Shown: positions 15,879 through 24,645 of the stretch, piece by piece
Layout of the letters: each line of letters opens with the position of its first letter
Numbering within the stretch: the first letter of the stretch is position 1
Assembly: GCA_028292405.1 (NCBI GenBank)
Contig: JAQGMJ010000087.1
Span: 62,001 to 126,000, forward strand
DNA length: 64,000 nt
DNA from: Betaproteobacteria bacterium
GTDB taxonomy: Bacteria > Pseudomonadota > Gammaproteobacteria > Burkholderiales > JAEUOS01
Direction of reading: 5' to 3'
Program-made: the position numbers and the translations under genes
The notes under the pieces: model-generated
Told to the model about the DNA's origin: nothing
Seen by the model: the letters and a program-made list of their open reading frames with translations, nothing else
The model's database searches: none

Positions 15879-16640
15879 ATGCACCGTTCAACCAGCGGTT
15901 CCACCCCTTCGGGCCTGCGCGGCATCCTCGGCACGATGCTGGCGCAAATGCGCACGCAGGACTGCTACTTCTGCGGCATGGCCAGTCCGGCGGCGCTGTG
16001 CACCCCCTGCAGTGACGCGCTGCCGCGCCTGCCGGCGGCGCGCTGCCCCTGCTGCGCCCTGCCTTCGCCGGCCGGCGCGCTGTGCGGGCGCTGCCTGAGC
16101 GAGAAGCCGCATTACGACGCCACGGTGGCGGCGCTGGCCTACGGCTACCCGCTGGACGCGGCGATCCAGGCCTTCAAGTACCAGGGGCGCCTCGGCCTGG
16201 CGCGCAGTTTCGCCGCGATGATGGGCCGGGCGCTGGAGGCCCGGGGTGAAGGCGACGGTGCGGCAGTGGACCTGGTGATCGCCACGCCGCTGGCGGCGCC
16301 GCGCCTGGCCGAGCGCGGCTACAACCAGGCGTATGCCTTGGCGCGCCTGCTGGCACGCCAGCGCCGGCTTGAAATCGATGCGCAGGCGGTGACGCGTCTG
16401 AAGCACGCGCCGCCGCAGGCCGAGTTGCCCTGGAAGGAGCGGGCGAAGAACATCCGCGGCGCCTACACGGCGGCGCGGCGCTTCGACGGCCTCTCGGTGG
16501 CGGTGGTCGACGACGTCATGACCACCGGCAGCACCCTGAACGAACTGGCCAAGACGTTGAAGAAGGCCGGCGCCGTGCGCGTCACCAACTGGGTGCTGGC
16601 GCGCACCCTGCCGGCAGCGATGGCGCCCGCGAAAGCTTAA
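15879..16640 (+). CDS. comF: ComF family protein (phosphoribosyltransferase-like)
   Basis: 253 aa with an N-terminal zinc-finger-like region of paired cysteines (CYFC, CTPC, CPCCALP, CGRC; residues 29-75) and a C-terminal phosphoribosyltransferase fold with the PRPP loop VAVVDDVMTTGST. ComF/GntX proteins are linked to DNA uptake and use; some species need them for competence. Usually paired with bioC in betaproteobacteria. It starts 11 nt after the preceding hydroxylase gene, suggesting read-through. Confidence 0.92.
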   Translation: MHRSTSGSTPSGLRGILGTMLAQMRTQDCYFCGMASPAALCTPCSDALPRLPAARCPCCALPSPAGALCGRCLSEKPHYDATVAALAYGYPLDAAIQAFKYQGRLGLARSFAAMMGRALEARGEGDGAAVDLVIATPLAAPRLAERGYNQAYALARLLARQRRLEIDAQAVTRLKHAPPQAELPWKERAKNIRGAYTAARRFDGLSVAVVDDVMTTGSTLNELAKTLKKAGAVRVTNWVLARTLPAAMAPAKA

Positions 16641-16746
16641 AATCGCCTTCCTGGCCGGTCCGCGCGCCTTGAAACAGGCGCGCCGGGCATCCATTTGATG
16701 TTTTCCGAATACCCTCAGCCGTAATTCCAACAAGACGAGCAAGGCC

Positions 16747-17724
16747 ATGACTCCGCAACCGAACGCCCCCGCATCGACCACCACCGACGTCACCATGGAC
16801 GTCACCACGGCCACCTTCGAGGCGGAGGTGATCGAAGCGTCGATGCGCCAGCCGGTGATCATCGACTTCTGGGCGCCCTGGTGCGGCCCCTGCCGCGCCC
16901 TTACGCCGATCCTGGAAAAGCTGGCGGGCGAATACGCCGGCAAGGTCAAGGTGGTGAAGATCAACTCCGACGACAACCAGGAAATCGCCGCCGCCTTTCG
17001 CGTGCGCAGCATTCCCTATGTCGCCGCCCTGGTCGGCGGCCAGTTGGCCGACCAGTTCCTCGGCGTGCAGCCCGAGAGCCAGATTCGCGCCTTTTTCGAC
17101 AAGGTAGTGGGAATGTTTGCCCAGGCCATGCCCGAAGCCGCCGCCGCGCTGGAAAACCAGGAGCCGCCCGCCGCCCCTTTGACTCCCGCCGAAGCCAAGC
17201 GCCAGGAAGCCGGACACAAGGCGCAACAGGGCGACCTCGATGGCGCCATCGACGCGCTGAAAGCCGCCCTGGCACTGGACCCCGCTTCGATGGGCGCGCG
17301 CATGGACCTTGCCGAACTGGAACTGGCGGCCGACCGTTTCGACGTGGCCAAGCAACACCTGGAGATGGTCGAACTCAAACCCGAAGAGCGCGAAGACGCC
17401 GCCCGTCTCGAAAGCCTGAAAGCGCGCATCGTCACCCTCGAAGCGGTGAAGGATTTGCCGGCCACCGAAGAACTGCTGGCCAAGGTCAACGCCAACCCGA
17501 AGGACGCGCAGGCCCGCCACGACCTGGCGCAGGCGCTGATCGCTGAAGGGGATTTCGAGCAGGCGCTGGATCACCTGCTGGAAATCGTCATCACCAACCG
17601 CAAGTGGAACGAGGAAGCGGCGCGCAAGGCGATGCTCAATGTGTTCGCCATGCTAGGCGGCAACGAGCAGTTTGCCGATCTGGTCTCGGTCTACCGCCGC
17701 AGGCTGGCGACGGCGCTGAACTGA
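16747..17724 (+). CDS. cnoX: Thioredoxin-TPR co-chaperone (CnoX/YbbN-like)
   Basis: 325 aa. An N-terminal thioredoxin domain carries an intact WCGPC site (FWAPWCGPCRALTPILEKLAGEY), followed after about residue 130 by TPR-like helical repeats (QGDLDGAIDALKAALALDP; EGDFEQALDHLLEIV). CnoX proteins bind stressed proteins and hand them to GroEL or DnaK. E. coli CnoX lost redox activity, but this protein retains both cysteines, so it should act as a disulfide reductase and a holdase. An alternative ATG 48 nt downstream would trim a low-complexity tail. Confidence 0.9.
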   Translation: MTPQPNAPASTTTDVTMDVTTATFEAEVIEASMRQPVIIDFWAPWCGPCRALTPILEKLAGEYAGKVKVVKINSDDNQEIAAAFRVRSIPYVAALVGGQLADQFLGVQPESQIRAFFDKVVGMFAQAMPEAAAALENQEPPAAPLTPAEAKRQEAGHKAQQGDLDGAIDALKAALALDPASMGARMDLAELELAADRFDVAKQHLEMVELKPEEREDAARLESLKARIVTLEAVKDLPATEELLAKVNANPKDAQARHDLAQALIAEGDFEQALDHLLEIVITNRKWNEEAARKAMLNVFAMLGGNEQFADLVSVYRRRLATALN

Positions 17725-17745
17725 GAACGCAAGCGTCGGACTCCA

Positions 17746-18210
17746 GTGGACAACGAGGCAGCCACGCGTGCGGGCAATCCGCGATACGCGAGAATTCTGG
17801 TTCCGCTGATCTGGATTGGCTTGGTGCCGCTGCTGTTCTTGTTGTATCCGCTGTTTGAAAGCGCCGCCGCCAAGGTCGAGGGTGAAACCCGCAAGTGCCG
17901 TACGTCGATGATGATCAACCTAACGGACGATGCGGACAAGTACTGCGCCAACGCCTTGCGCTTCGTCGCCTCGGAAGGCGTGACCGACAGCAGCGCCGCA
18001 GAAGCCTATGCGCAAGCGGCCCTACTGGCAGTGGTGCACAAGCAATTCAGCCAGGCCGCGCAATATTGCAGGAATGCGATTCCGCTGTGGCGTGACGATC
18101 CCAATCCGCGTTTCGCCCAAGAGAATGCCAGAAGCATTGACAAGTGCCGTGCGCTGATCGAAGACGTAATAAAAGCACGACCGGCAGGCCTGCGCCCGCC
18201 TGACCGATAG
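17746..18210 (+). CDS. Hypothetical single-span protein with TPR-like soluble part
   Basis: Not recognised. GTG start 21 nt after cnoX; 154 aa. One membrane span (about residues 17-37) leaves a C-terminal domain of about 115 residues, probably periplasmic, with four cysteines (in RKC, KYC, QYC and DKC contexts). The helices AAEAYAQAALLAVVHKQFSQAAQYCRNAIPLW look like a TPR or Sel1-like pair. Being directly behind a thioredoxin-TPR gene suggests co-expression; a disulfide-stabilised helical domain is a guess. Confidence 0.7.
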   Translation: MDNEAATRAGNPRYARILVPLIWIGLVPLLFLLYPLFESAAAKVEGETRKCRTSMMINLTDDADKYCANALRFVASEGVTDSSAAEAYAQAALLAVVHKQFSQAAQYCRNAIPLWRDDPNPRFAQENARSIDKCRALIEDVIKARPAGLRPPDR

Positions 18211-18211
18211 C

Positions 18212-18649
18212 CTAGGCGAGATTCAGCGCCTTCAGTTCGCGCACCCAGTCTTCGCCGTAAAAGTCTTCGCCCTTGGCGCCCAGCAACACTTCGTTGATGA
18301 ACTCGGGGAGCGAGGCGGCGAGCTGGATGGTCTCGCCGCTTTGCACGTCGTCGGCGTAGACCGCGCCTTCTTCGTCCGGCGCGTAGTGAAACAGATTGCC
18401 GGCGTAGTCGGCGGCGAATTCGATCAGGCCGTCTTCCACATGCACCTGGCCGGGTGCGTGGATCACGATCTCATGCAGGTCGCTGCCGCCCCATTCAAGC
18501 AGCAGGGCGCGATGATCGGGGCTGAACGTGACGCCCAGCGCTTGCTCCGCATGGGCGATGTCGGCCTCCACCGGCGGCGCGACGATGTCGCACAACTCGG
18601 GGTCGAACAGCCCGGCATCGAGCGCGCGCTTGAGCTTTTCGTAGGCCAT
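18212..18649 (-). CDS. SMI1/KNR4 (SUKH) family protein
   Basis: 145 aa resembling the SUKH superfamily: VEADIAHAEQALGVTFSPDHRALLLEWGG followed by acidic beta-rich sequence and LPEFINEVL. SUKH proteins are often immunity proteins against secreted toxins but many have unknown housekeeping roles. No toxin gene lies next to it. It is 5 nt downstream of the luciferase-like gene on the same strand, so the two are probably co-transcribed. Confidence 0.7.
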   Translation of the reverse strand: MAYEKLKRALDAGLFDPELCDIVAPPVEADIAHAEQALGVTFSPDHRALLLEWGGSDLHEIVIHAPGQVHVEDGLIEFAADYAGNLFHYAPDEEGAVYADDVQSGETIQLAASLPEFINEVLLGAKGEDFYGEDWVRELKALNLA

Positions 18650-18654
18650 GTCGT

Positions 18655-19653
18655 TCAGGCCGGCGCGCTCTGGCCGCAGGCTTCGGCGGCGATCTGGTAG
18701 GAGCGCAGGCGCGCAGCATGGTCGAAGATTTGCGCGGTGACCATCAACTCGTCGGCGCCGGTGCGCGCGGCAAAAGCCTCCAGCCCCTGCGCCACCTCTT
18801 CGCGGGTGCCGACCACCGAGCAGGAAAGCGCGCTGGCGATCAGCGCCTTTTCCTGCACGCCGAGTTGCTGCTCGTAACCTTGAACCGGCGGCGGCAGCAT
18901 GCCGGGGCGGCCGCTGCGAAGGTTGACAAAGGCCTGCTGCAACGAGGTGTAAAGCAAGCGCGCTTCCTCATGCGTGTCGGCGGCGAATACGTTCAGGCCA
19001 AGCATGACGTAGGGCTTGTCGAGGAATTGCGAGGGACGGAACATCTGGCGATACATCTCGACCGCCTGCGTCATCGCCTGCGGCGCGAAGTGCGAGGCGA
19101 AGGCATAGGGCAACCCGAGATGGGCCGCCAGTTGCGCGCCGAACAGCGAAGAGCCGAGGATCCACACCGGCACGCGCAGGCCTGCGCCGGGCACGGCGAC
19201 GATTTTCTGCCCCGGCTCGGGCGCCTCGAAATGGTTGATCAGCTCGACCACGTCGCGCGGGAATTCGTCGGCGTCTTCTTCCAGCTTGCGGCGCAGGGCG
19301 CGGGCGGTGGCCTGGTCCGAGCCGGGCGCGCGGCCCAGCCCCAGGTCGATACGGCCGGGGAACAGCGCTTCGAGGGTTCCGAACTGCTCGGCAATCACCA
19401 GCGGCGAATGGTTTGGCAGCATGATGCCGCCGGCGCCGACGCGAATGCTTTTGGTATGCGCCGCCACCTGGCTGATCAAAATCGAGGTGGCCGCGCTGGC
19501 GATGCCCGGCATGCCATGGTGCTCGGCCAGCCAGTAGCGCCTGTAGCCGAGCTTCTCGGCCTGCTGTGCCAGGCTGATGGTGTTGCGAAAGGATTGCGAG
19601 GCATTGCTGCCCTGTGCAATCGGCGCGAGGTCGAGGACGGATAAGGGAATCAT
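18655..19653 (-). CDS. LLM-class flavin-dependent oxidoreductase (YhbW-like)
   Basis: Bacterial luciferase-like TIM barrel of 332 aa using reduced flavin. It opens MIPLSVLDLAPIAQGSNAS and has YRRYWLAEHHGMPGIASAATSILI, GGIMLPNHSPLVIAEQFGTLEALFPGRIDLGLGRAPGSD and SCSVVGTREEVAQGLEAF, which are the hallmarks of the E. coli YhbW subgroup. The substrate is unknown. The longer open frame upstream of the ATG at 19653 does not look like the family. Confidence 0.92.
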   Translation of the reverse strand: MIPLSVLDLAPIAQGSNASQSFRNTISLAQQAEKLGYRRYWLAEHHGMPGIASAATSILISQVAAHTKSIRVGAGGIMLPNHSPLVIAEQFGTLEALFPGRIDLGLGRAPGSDQATARALRRKLEEDADEFPRDVVELINHFEAPEPGQKIVAVPGAGLRVPVWILGSSLFGAQLAAHLGLPYAFASHFAPQAMTQAVEMYRQMFRPSQFLDKPYVMLGLNVFAADTHEEARLLYTSLQQAFVNLRSGRPGMLPPPVQGYEQQLGVQEKALIASALSCSVVGTREEVAQGLEAFAARTGADELMVTAQIFDHAARLRSYQIAAEACGQSAPA

Positions 19654-19749
19654 GAGCCGTAAGCTGGGTGCGCGGTGGCGGGATTGCAAGCGCTTCCTTG
19701 CACCCCCGTCGCGGGATACCCCGCCGCGCCTTGGGGGTAATATACCCGC

Positions 19750-20247
19750 ATGAGCACGCCCACGCCCCTGCCGTTGATCGCCGACCGCTTCAAGCGCATG
19801 GTCATTTCGGAGACCGCGATGCGCCTGAACGCGACGCATGGGCGGCGCAAGATGTACTCCTCCGGCGAAGTCCGGACGGCGGTGACCGCCGCCAGCTTCT
19901 CCGCCGGATGGGCCGCCTGGCCGATGTCAATTTTTTGCACCGGCCCGGAGTTCGACGAGTATTGCGCCGCCAACGGCATCAGTGCCGACTACGCCGCCAC
20001 GCGCAAGACCGCGCTGCAGTTCATCGACAAGCCGGCGGCCCCCGCCGCCGCCGGGACGGGCGGCGCGATTGCAGCCGGTGCGGTGGCCGCGGGGGCGCTG
20101 GCCGCCGGCGCGGTGGTGGTGGCACCTCTCGGTGACAATGACCCCAATCGCAGCGCCCTGGGCGATGTGCTCGACCTGGCCGACACCGCGCTGGACATCA
20201 CCGACGTCGCCGGCGGCGTATTCGAGGTACTGGGCATTTTCGACTAA
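19750..20247 (+). CDS. Hypothetical protein, DUF6559-like N-terminal half
   Basis: 165 aa. The first 95 residues (RMVISETAMRLNATHG, then KMYSSGEVRTAVTAASFS and SIFCTGPEFDEYCAANG) resemble what I remember of DUF6559, a small family of unknown function. The second half has an Ala/Gly-rich hydrophobic stretch (about residues 102-128), possibly a membrane helix, then an acidic tail with repeated VLDLADTALDITDVAGG. A TAATAT box at 19738-19743 is 6 nt before the ATG, so the mRNA may be leaderless. Confidence 0.65.
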   Translation: MSTPTPLPLIADRFKRMVISETAMRLNATHGRRKMYSSGEVRTAVTAASFSAGWAAWPMSIFCTGPEFDEYCAANGISADYAATRKTALQFIDKPAAPAAAGTGGAIAAGAVAAGALAAGAVVVAPLGDNDPNRSALGDVLDLADTALDITDVAGGVFEVLGIFD

Positions 20248-20328
20248 CGCGGGTCACCGCGCCAGAGCAGCCGGCGCGGTATGAGTATTGCTTTGTAGCG
20301 AGGGCATCCCCACGCCCCGCCCATCGCC

Positions 20329-21738
20329 ATGCATTCATTGTTGATCCGCAACGCCGCCGCCATTCTCACCGGCCTGCCCGGCGATGCCGCGCGCCATGCC
20401 GGGCCGGACCTGCGCATACGCGGCACGCGCGTCGAAGCCATCGGTGCGCTGGCGCCTGAGCCGGGCGAAGCGCAGATCGACGCCGCCGGCTGCGTCATCT
20501 ACCCGGCCTGGGTCAACACACACCACCACTTGGCCGAGTCCCTGCTCAAGGGCCTCCCGGCGGGGATCAACGCTTCCCTCACCGACTGGCTGCATGCGGT
20601 GCCGATCCGCTATCGCGGGCGCTACAGCGAAAAGAGCTTTCGCGCGGCGGCGCGCATCGGCCTGGTCGAGCTGGCACTATCCGGCTGCGGCACGGTGGCG
20701 GACCACAACTTCGTCTACTACCCGGACGCCGACTTCGACAGCAGCGCCATCCTGTTCGAAGAAGCCGAAGCCCTCGGCCTGCGCTTCGTGCTGTGCCGCG
20801 CCGGCGCCACCCGCTCGCGCATTACACCAGCGGATGCGCGCGACCGCTGGCGGCCGGAAAGCTTCGACAGTTTTCTCAAGCACATCGAGCGCACGGTCAA
20901 ACGCTTTCACGACCCCGCGTCCGACGCCATGCGCCGCGTGGTAATGGGCCCGACCACGCCGCTGTTCGATTTCGACCCGGGGGAGTTGCGCGAATGCGCC
21001 CGCGTCGCCCGCGCCTGGGGCTTGCGTCTGCACACCCACTTGTCGGAGACCGTCGCCTACAAGGAAGTCGCGCAGGAACGCTATGGCATGAGCCCCGTGG
21101 CCTTCATGGAACAGCACGAGTGGCTGGGGTCGGACGTCTGGCTGGCGCACCTGGTAAAGCTCGATGCGGATGAGATCGCTGCGCTGGGCGCCAGCAACAC
21201 CGGCATTGCCCATTGCCCGCAAAGCAATGCGCGCCTGGGCAGCGGCATAGCCAAGCTGCCGGAACTGGAAGCGGCGGGAGTGAGTATCTCCATCGGCGTG
21301 GACGGCGCCGGCTCGAATGAAGCCGCCGACATGATTTCCGAAGTGCATGCGGCTTGGCTGCTGCAGCGCGCCCGCATCGGCGAGGCCGCGCTGCCGCGCT
21401 ACCAGGGTGGGCAATTCGAAGGCGGCGCGCATGCCGCCACGGTGGAAGACGTGGTGCGCTGGGGCACAGCAGGCGGCGCGCGCGTGCTGGGCTTCGAGGG
21501 ACTCGGCGAACTGGCGCCGGGACGGCCGGCGGACCTTGCGATTTACCGCCTCGACGCGCCGCGCTATTTCGGCCTCAACGATGTAGCCATCGGCCCGGTG
21601 GTCTCCGGCGGCCGGCCGCATCTGCGCGCGCTATTGGTCGGTGGCCGGATGGTGGTGGAAAACGATGCGCTGCCGGGCTTCGACCTCGCGCAACTCGCCG
21701 CCCAGGCCAAAGAGGCGATGCGCGAACTGATGGCCTGA
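20329..21738 (+). CDS. Amidohydrolase, 8-oxoguanine deaminase/TRZ-ATZ type
   Basis: 469-aa metal-dependent hydrolase of the ATZ/TRZ cytosine-deaminase-like group: N-terminal composite barrel, WVNTHHHLAESLLKGL (two metal His), LRLHTHLSE (His), VWLAHLVKLD (His), IAHCPQSNARLGSG and SIGVDGAGSNEAAD (metal Asp). Members deaminate aminated rings such as 8-oxoguanine, isocytosine, guanine or triazines. The LAESLLKGLPAGINASLTDWL stretch resembles 8-oxoguanine deaminases, but substrate choice is uncertain. Separate start 82 nt after the previous gene and 49 nt before trmL. Confidence 0.88.
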   Translation: MHSLLIRNAAAILTGLPGDAARHAGPDLRIRGTRVEAIGALAPEPGEAQIDAAGCVIYPAWVNTHHHLAESLLKGLPAGINASLTDWLHAVPIRYRGRYSEKSFRAAARIGLVELALSGCGTVADHNFVYYPDADFDSSAILFEEAEALGLRFVLCRAGATRSRITPADARDRWRPESFDSFLKHIERTVKRFHDPASDAMRRVVMGPTTPLFDFDPGELRECARVARAWGLRLHTHLSETVAYKEVAQERYGMSPVAFMEQHEWLGSDVWLAHLVKLDADEIAALGASNTGIAHCPQSNARLGSGIAKLPELEAAGVSISIGVDGAGSNEAADMISEVHAAWLLQRARIGEAALPRYQGGQFEGGAHAATVEDVVRWGTAGGARVLGFEGLGELAPGRPADLAIYRLDAPRYFGLNDVAIGPVVSGGRPHLRALLVGGRMVVENDALPGFDLAQLAAQAKEAMRELMA

Positions 21739-21786
21739 CGGCATGCGACAATCCGCGCCTGCTGATTCATCCCGCTGCACGCGACC

Positions 21787-22251
21787 ATGCTGCACATCGT
21801 CCTCTACGAACCCGAGATTCCGCCCAACACCGGCAACGTGATCCGCCTGGCCGCCAACACCGGTGCGCAGTTGCATCTGGTCGAACCCCTCGGCTTTACG
21901 CTGGAAGACGCGCAGCTCAAGCGCGCCGGGCTGGATTACCACGAGTATGCGCAGATGCAGGTGCATGCGGACTGGGCGGCATGCGCGAAGGTGCTCGAGG
22001 GCAAGCGCATGTTCGCCTTGTCGACGCGCAACAGCCGGGTCTACAGCGGGATCGAATTCCGCGACGAGGATGTGTTCGTCTTCGGCCCGGAGACGCGCGG
22101 CCTGCCGGCGGAATTGCTCGCGACGTTCGCAAATGACCAAAGGCTGCGCATTCCGATGCGCCCGAACAACCGCAGCCTCAATTTATCCAACGCGGTGGCG
22201 GTGGTGGTGCTGGAAGCCTGGCGCCAGTTAGGCTTTGCCGGCGGCGCCTGA
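21787..22251 (+). CDS. trmL: tRNA (cytidine(34)-2'-O)-methyltransferase
   Basis: Methylates the wobble nucleotide of tRNA-Leu isoacceptors. 154 aa SPOUT-class protein opening MLHIVLYEPEIPPNTGNVIRLAANTG, with DEDVFVFGPETRGLP and the knot motif IPMRPNNRSLNLSNAVAVVVLEAWRQL. Length and motifs are as usual for TrmL (YibK). Confidence 0.97.
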   Translation: MLHIVLYEPEIPPNTGNVIRLAANTGAQLHLVEPLGFTLEDAQLKRAGLDYHEYAQMQVHADWAACAKVLEGKRMFALSTRNSRVYSGIEFRDEDVFVFGPETRGLPAELLATFANDQRLRIPMRPNNRSLNLSNAVAVVVLEAWRQLGFAGGA

Positions 22252-22285
22252 AGTTCGGAGAGCCGCGAAGCGGCGTCTCGTCTAA

Positions 22286-23266
22286 CTACTCCGCGCGCGG
22301 GTCGCGCGACAGCAGCGCCGAGACTGCCTTGCGGGCATCGACACCGTCGAACAATACGGCGCACACCGCCTGGGTGATCGGCATGTCGACGCCCATTTTT
22401 TTGGCCAGCGCCAGGGTCTCGCGCGCAGTGGGTACGCCCTCTGCGACGTGGCCGAGATGGCCCAGTACATCCTCAAGCTTGCCGCCGTCAGCCAGTTTCT
22501 TGCCGACGGTACGATTGCGCGACAGGTCGCCGGTGGCGGTGAGGATCAGGTCGCCCATGCCGGTCAGGCCCATGAAGGTTTCGGTATGGCCACCGAGGGC
22601 CACACCCAGGCGTGCCATCTCGGCCAGGCCACGGGTGATCAGCGCGGCGCGGGCGTTGTGCCCCAGGCCGAGGCCGTCGCTGATGCCGGCGGCGATCGCC
22701 ATCACGTTTTTTACCGCGCCGCCGACTTCGACGCCGACCAGGTCGTTGCTCGAATAAACGCGGATGTTGCCGCCGTGCAGCACCGCCGCCGCGGACGCGG
22801 CGAATTCCGCGGAAGGCGAAGCCAGGGTCAAGGCTACGGGCAGGCCGCGCGCCACTTCAGCCGAAAAGCTGGGACCGGAAAGCGCACCGCAAGTGAGGTG
22901 TTCGCCCAGGATTTCGCGCGCGATCTGGTGCGGCAGCTTGGCGGTGCCCTGCTCGAAGCCCTTGCACAGCCAGATCACCGGCACGTCCTGCCGTAATTCC
23001 TTCAGGCGCTTCAGCGTCGGGCGCAGGCCGACCACGGAGGTAGCGGCAATCACCAGTTGCGCACGCGCCGCGTGCTCGAAGTCTTTGGTCGCTTGCACCG
23101 CTTCGGGCAGGGCAACGCCGGGCAGGAATTGCTTGTTCTCACGGTCGCGGCGCAGCGCGGCGGGCAGGCCTTCCTCGCGCGCCCACAGGACCACCGGGTG
23201 ACGCCGCGCCAGCGCGGTGGCCAGGGCGGTGCCCCAGGCGCCGGCGCCGAGGATGCCGATATTCAT
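22286..23266 (-). CDS. gpsA: Glycerol-3-phosphate dehydrogenase [NAD(P)+]
   Basis: Makes sn-glycerol 3-phosphate from dihydroxyacetone phosphate for phospholipid synthesis. 326 aa: nucleotide-binding GILGAGAWGTALA (3-15), VIWLCKGFEQGT, ALSGPSFSAEVARGLP, catalytic-region VGGAVKNVMAIAAGISDGLGLGHNARAALITRG and GLTGMGDLILTATGDLSRNRT. First gene of a conserved minus-strand neighbourhood with secB and grxC. It faces trmL with only 34 nt between them. Confidence 0.97.
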   Translation of the reverse strand: MNIGILGAGAWGTALATALARRHPVVLWAREEGLPAALRRDRENKQFLPGVALPEAVQATKDFEHAARAQLVIAATSVVGLRPTLKRLKELRQDVPVIWLCKGFEQGTAKLPHQIAREILGEHLTCGALSGPSFSAEVARGLPVALTLASPSAEFAASAAAVLHGGNIRVYSSNDLVGVEVGGAVKNVMAIAAGISDGLGLGHNARAALITRGLAEMARLGVALGGHTETFMGLTGMGDLILTATGDLSRNRTVGKKLADGGKLEDVLGHLGHVAEGVPTARETLALAKKMGVDMPITQAVCAVLFDGVDARKAVSALLSRDPRAE

Positions 23267-23287
23267 ATCGATGCGCTCGTGCTCACG

Positions 23288-23728
23288 CTACAGGCCCCAG
23301 ACCTGGCTGGCGCGCACATAACCCACCACGCCGTCGCGGTGATGCACCTTGGCCCAGCCGGAAGACGGCGCTTCCACCAGATCCAGGCTGACATCTTGCG
23401 CGGCGTCGAGCAGCACGCGGGCGCCGTCGTCCGGCTTGTCGCGCACCTGCGCGACGGGAGCGCTGACCACCACGGTGCGCTTGTCGGTGAGCGACTTGCG
23501 CTCGATCCACATCAGGTCGCCACCACGGTCACGCACCTTGACCCAGTTTTCGATGCTGATCACCACTTCCACCGGCATGCCCTTGGGCGCGACGAAGAGT
23601 TTCTTGCCGCGAACCGCCGGGGCATCGTAAAAAATCGACGGCTCGGCGACGGCGCGAAATTCGGCGGCCAGCGCCGGCAGTGTCGCCATGCCCAGCAGTA
23701 CGGCGAGAACGGCGGATGCGGGTTTCAT
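23288..23728 (-). CDS. Secreted SH3 domain protein
   Basis: 146 aa with a signal peptide (MKPASAVLAVLLGMATLPALAA) and two bacterial SH3-like repeats: residues about 30-75 (IFYDAPAVRGKKLFVAPKGMPVEVV...WVKVRDRGGDLMWIE) and 85-146 (AQVRDKPDDGARVLLDAAQDVSLDLVE...WAKVHHRDGVVGYV). Such proteins usually sit in the periplasm and bind peptidoglycan or other proteins. A gene of this type between gpsA and secB is common in betaproteobacteria; its exact role is not known. Confidence 0.85.
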   Translation of the reverse strand: MKPASAVLAVLLGMATLPALAAEFRAVAEPSIFYDAPAVRGKKLFVAPKGMPVEVVISIENWVKVRDRGGDLMWIERKSLTDKRTVVVSAPVAQVRDKPDDGARVLLDAAQDVSLDLVEAPSSGWAKVHHRDGVVGYVRASQVWGL

Positions 23729-23760
23729 GAAAACTCCTCGGCGCGTTGGAACAAGCCTGC

Positions 23761-24267
23761 CTAGTGGGTGGGGCTCATGATGGTGGTCGGCGCGGCGGCG
23801 CCGTTGGCCGCCTGCGCCTGCTCCAGGCGCTGGGTGTAGAAGGCCTCGAAGTTGACGTTCGGCAGGTGCAGCGCGGGAAAGCCGGCGCGGGTGATCAGGT
23901 CGGCGACGTTGGCGCGCAGGTACGGGTAGAGCACCGAAGCGCAGTGGATGCCGATCAGCGGGTCGATCTGGTCCGCGGGGAAATTGCGGATCTGGAAAAT
24001 GCCGCCCTGGCCGAGTTCGATCAGGAACACGACCTTGTCCTTGATCTTGGTGGTGACGGTGGCGGTGACGACGACCTCATACAGTCCCTCGGCGAAATTG
24101 TTCGCCTCCACATTCAACTGGGTCTCCAGGGCCGGGGCTTCCTGCTCGAGGAAAATCGCCGGCGCATGGGGAATCTCGATCGACATGTCCTTGACGTAGA
24201 TTTTCTCGTAATTGAGGATCGGCTGCGTCTCGTCGACCGCGCTGGGGGCTGCGTTTTGTTCTGCCAT
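23761..24267 (-). CDS. secB: Protein-export chaperone SecB
   Basis: Keeps precursors unfolded and delivers them to SecA. 168 aa: ILNYEKIYVKDMSIEIPHAPAIF, VVVTATVTTKIKDKVVFLIELGQGGIFQIRNF, LIGIHCASVLYPYLRANVADLITRAGFPALHLPNVNFEAFY, all diagnostic of SecB. It lies between grxC upstream and the SH3 gene downstream on the minus strand. Confidence 0.98.
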   Translation of the reverse strand: MAEQNAAPSAVDETQPILNYEKIYVKDMSIEIPHAPAIFLEQEAPALETQLNVEANNFAEGLYEVVVTATVTTKIKDKVVFLIELGQGGIFQIRNFPADQIDPLIGIHCASVLYPYLRANVADLITRAGFPALHLPNVNFEAFYTQRLEQAQAANGAAAPTTIMSPTH

Positions 24268-24347
24268 GAAGTGCTTTCAGGAAAAGAGGCCGCGCGCGAA
24301 ACGCGGCGGCCGGAAGAGGAAGTGGGATGAAAAGGCCCGGCTGCCGT

Positions 24348-24614
24348 CTAGGCGGCTTGGCCCTTGAGCAGGGGCTCGAGGCCGCCGGCGCGGTCCAGGG
24401 CATAGAGGTCGTCGCAGCCGCCGATGTGCTGCTCGCCGATGTAAATCTGCGGCACGGTACGGCGGCCGGTGCGCTCCATCATGATGTCGCGCTGGGCCGG
24501 GTCCTGGTCGATGCGGATTTTCTCGATCTCGGTCACGCCCTTGGAGCGCAGCAGCTGCTCGGCACGGGTGCAGTAGGGGCAGACGCCGGTGGCATACATG
24601 GTGATGGAGGGCAT
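24348..24614 (-). CDS. grxC: Glutaredoxin 3
   Basis: 88-aa glutathione-dependent oxidoreductase with the dithiol site CPYC (ITMYATGVCPYCTRAEQLL), the GSH-binding TVPQI with cis-Pro, and GGCDDLYALD. Likely co-transcribed with secB downstream and the rhodanese gene 31 nt upstream. Confidence 0.97.
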   Translation of the reverse strand: MPSITMYATGVCPYCTRAEQLLRSKGVTEIEKIRIDQDPAQRDIMMERTGRRTVPQIYIGEQHIGGCDDLYALDRAGGLEPLLKGQAA

Positions 24615-24645
24615 GACTATCCTTGAATCGAAAACGTGATGCGGT

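Noticed and set aside
20041..20125. Low-complexity Ala/Gly stretch considered as a frameshift or repeat insertion
   Set aside because: The frame is continuous and the stretch reads as a plausible hydrophobic helix.
22260..22280. GAGCCGC-GAA-GCGGC hairpin between trmL and gpsA considered as a terminator
   Set aside because: No T run on either strand and the stem is interrupted; too weak to list as a feature.
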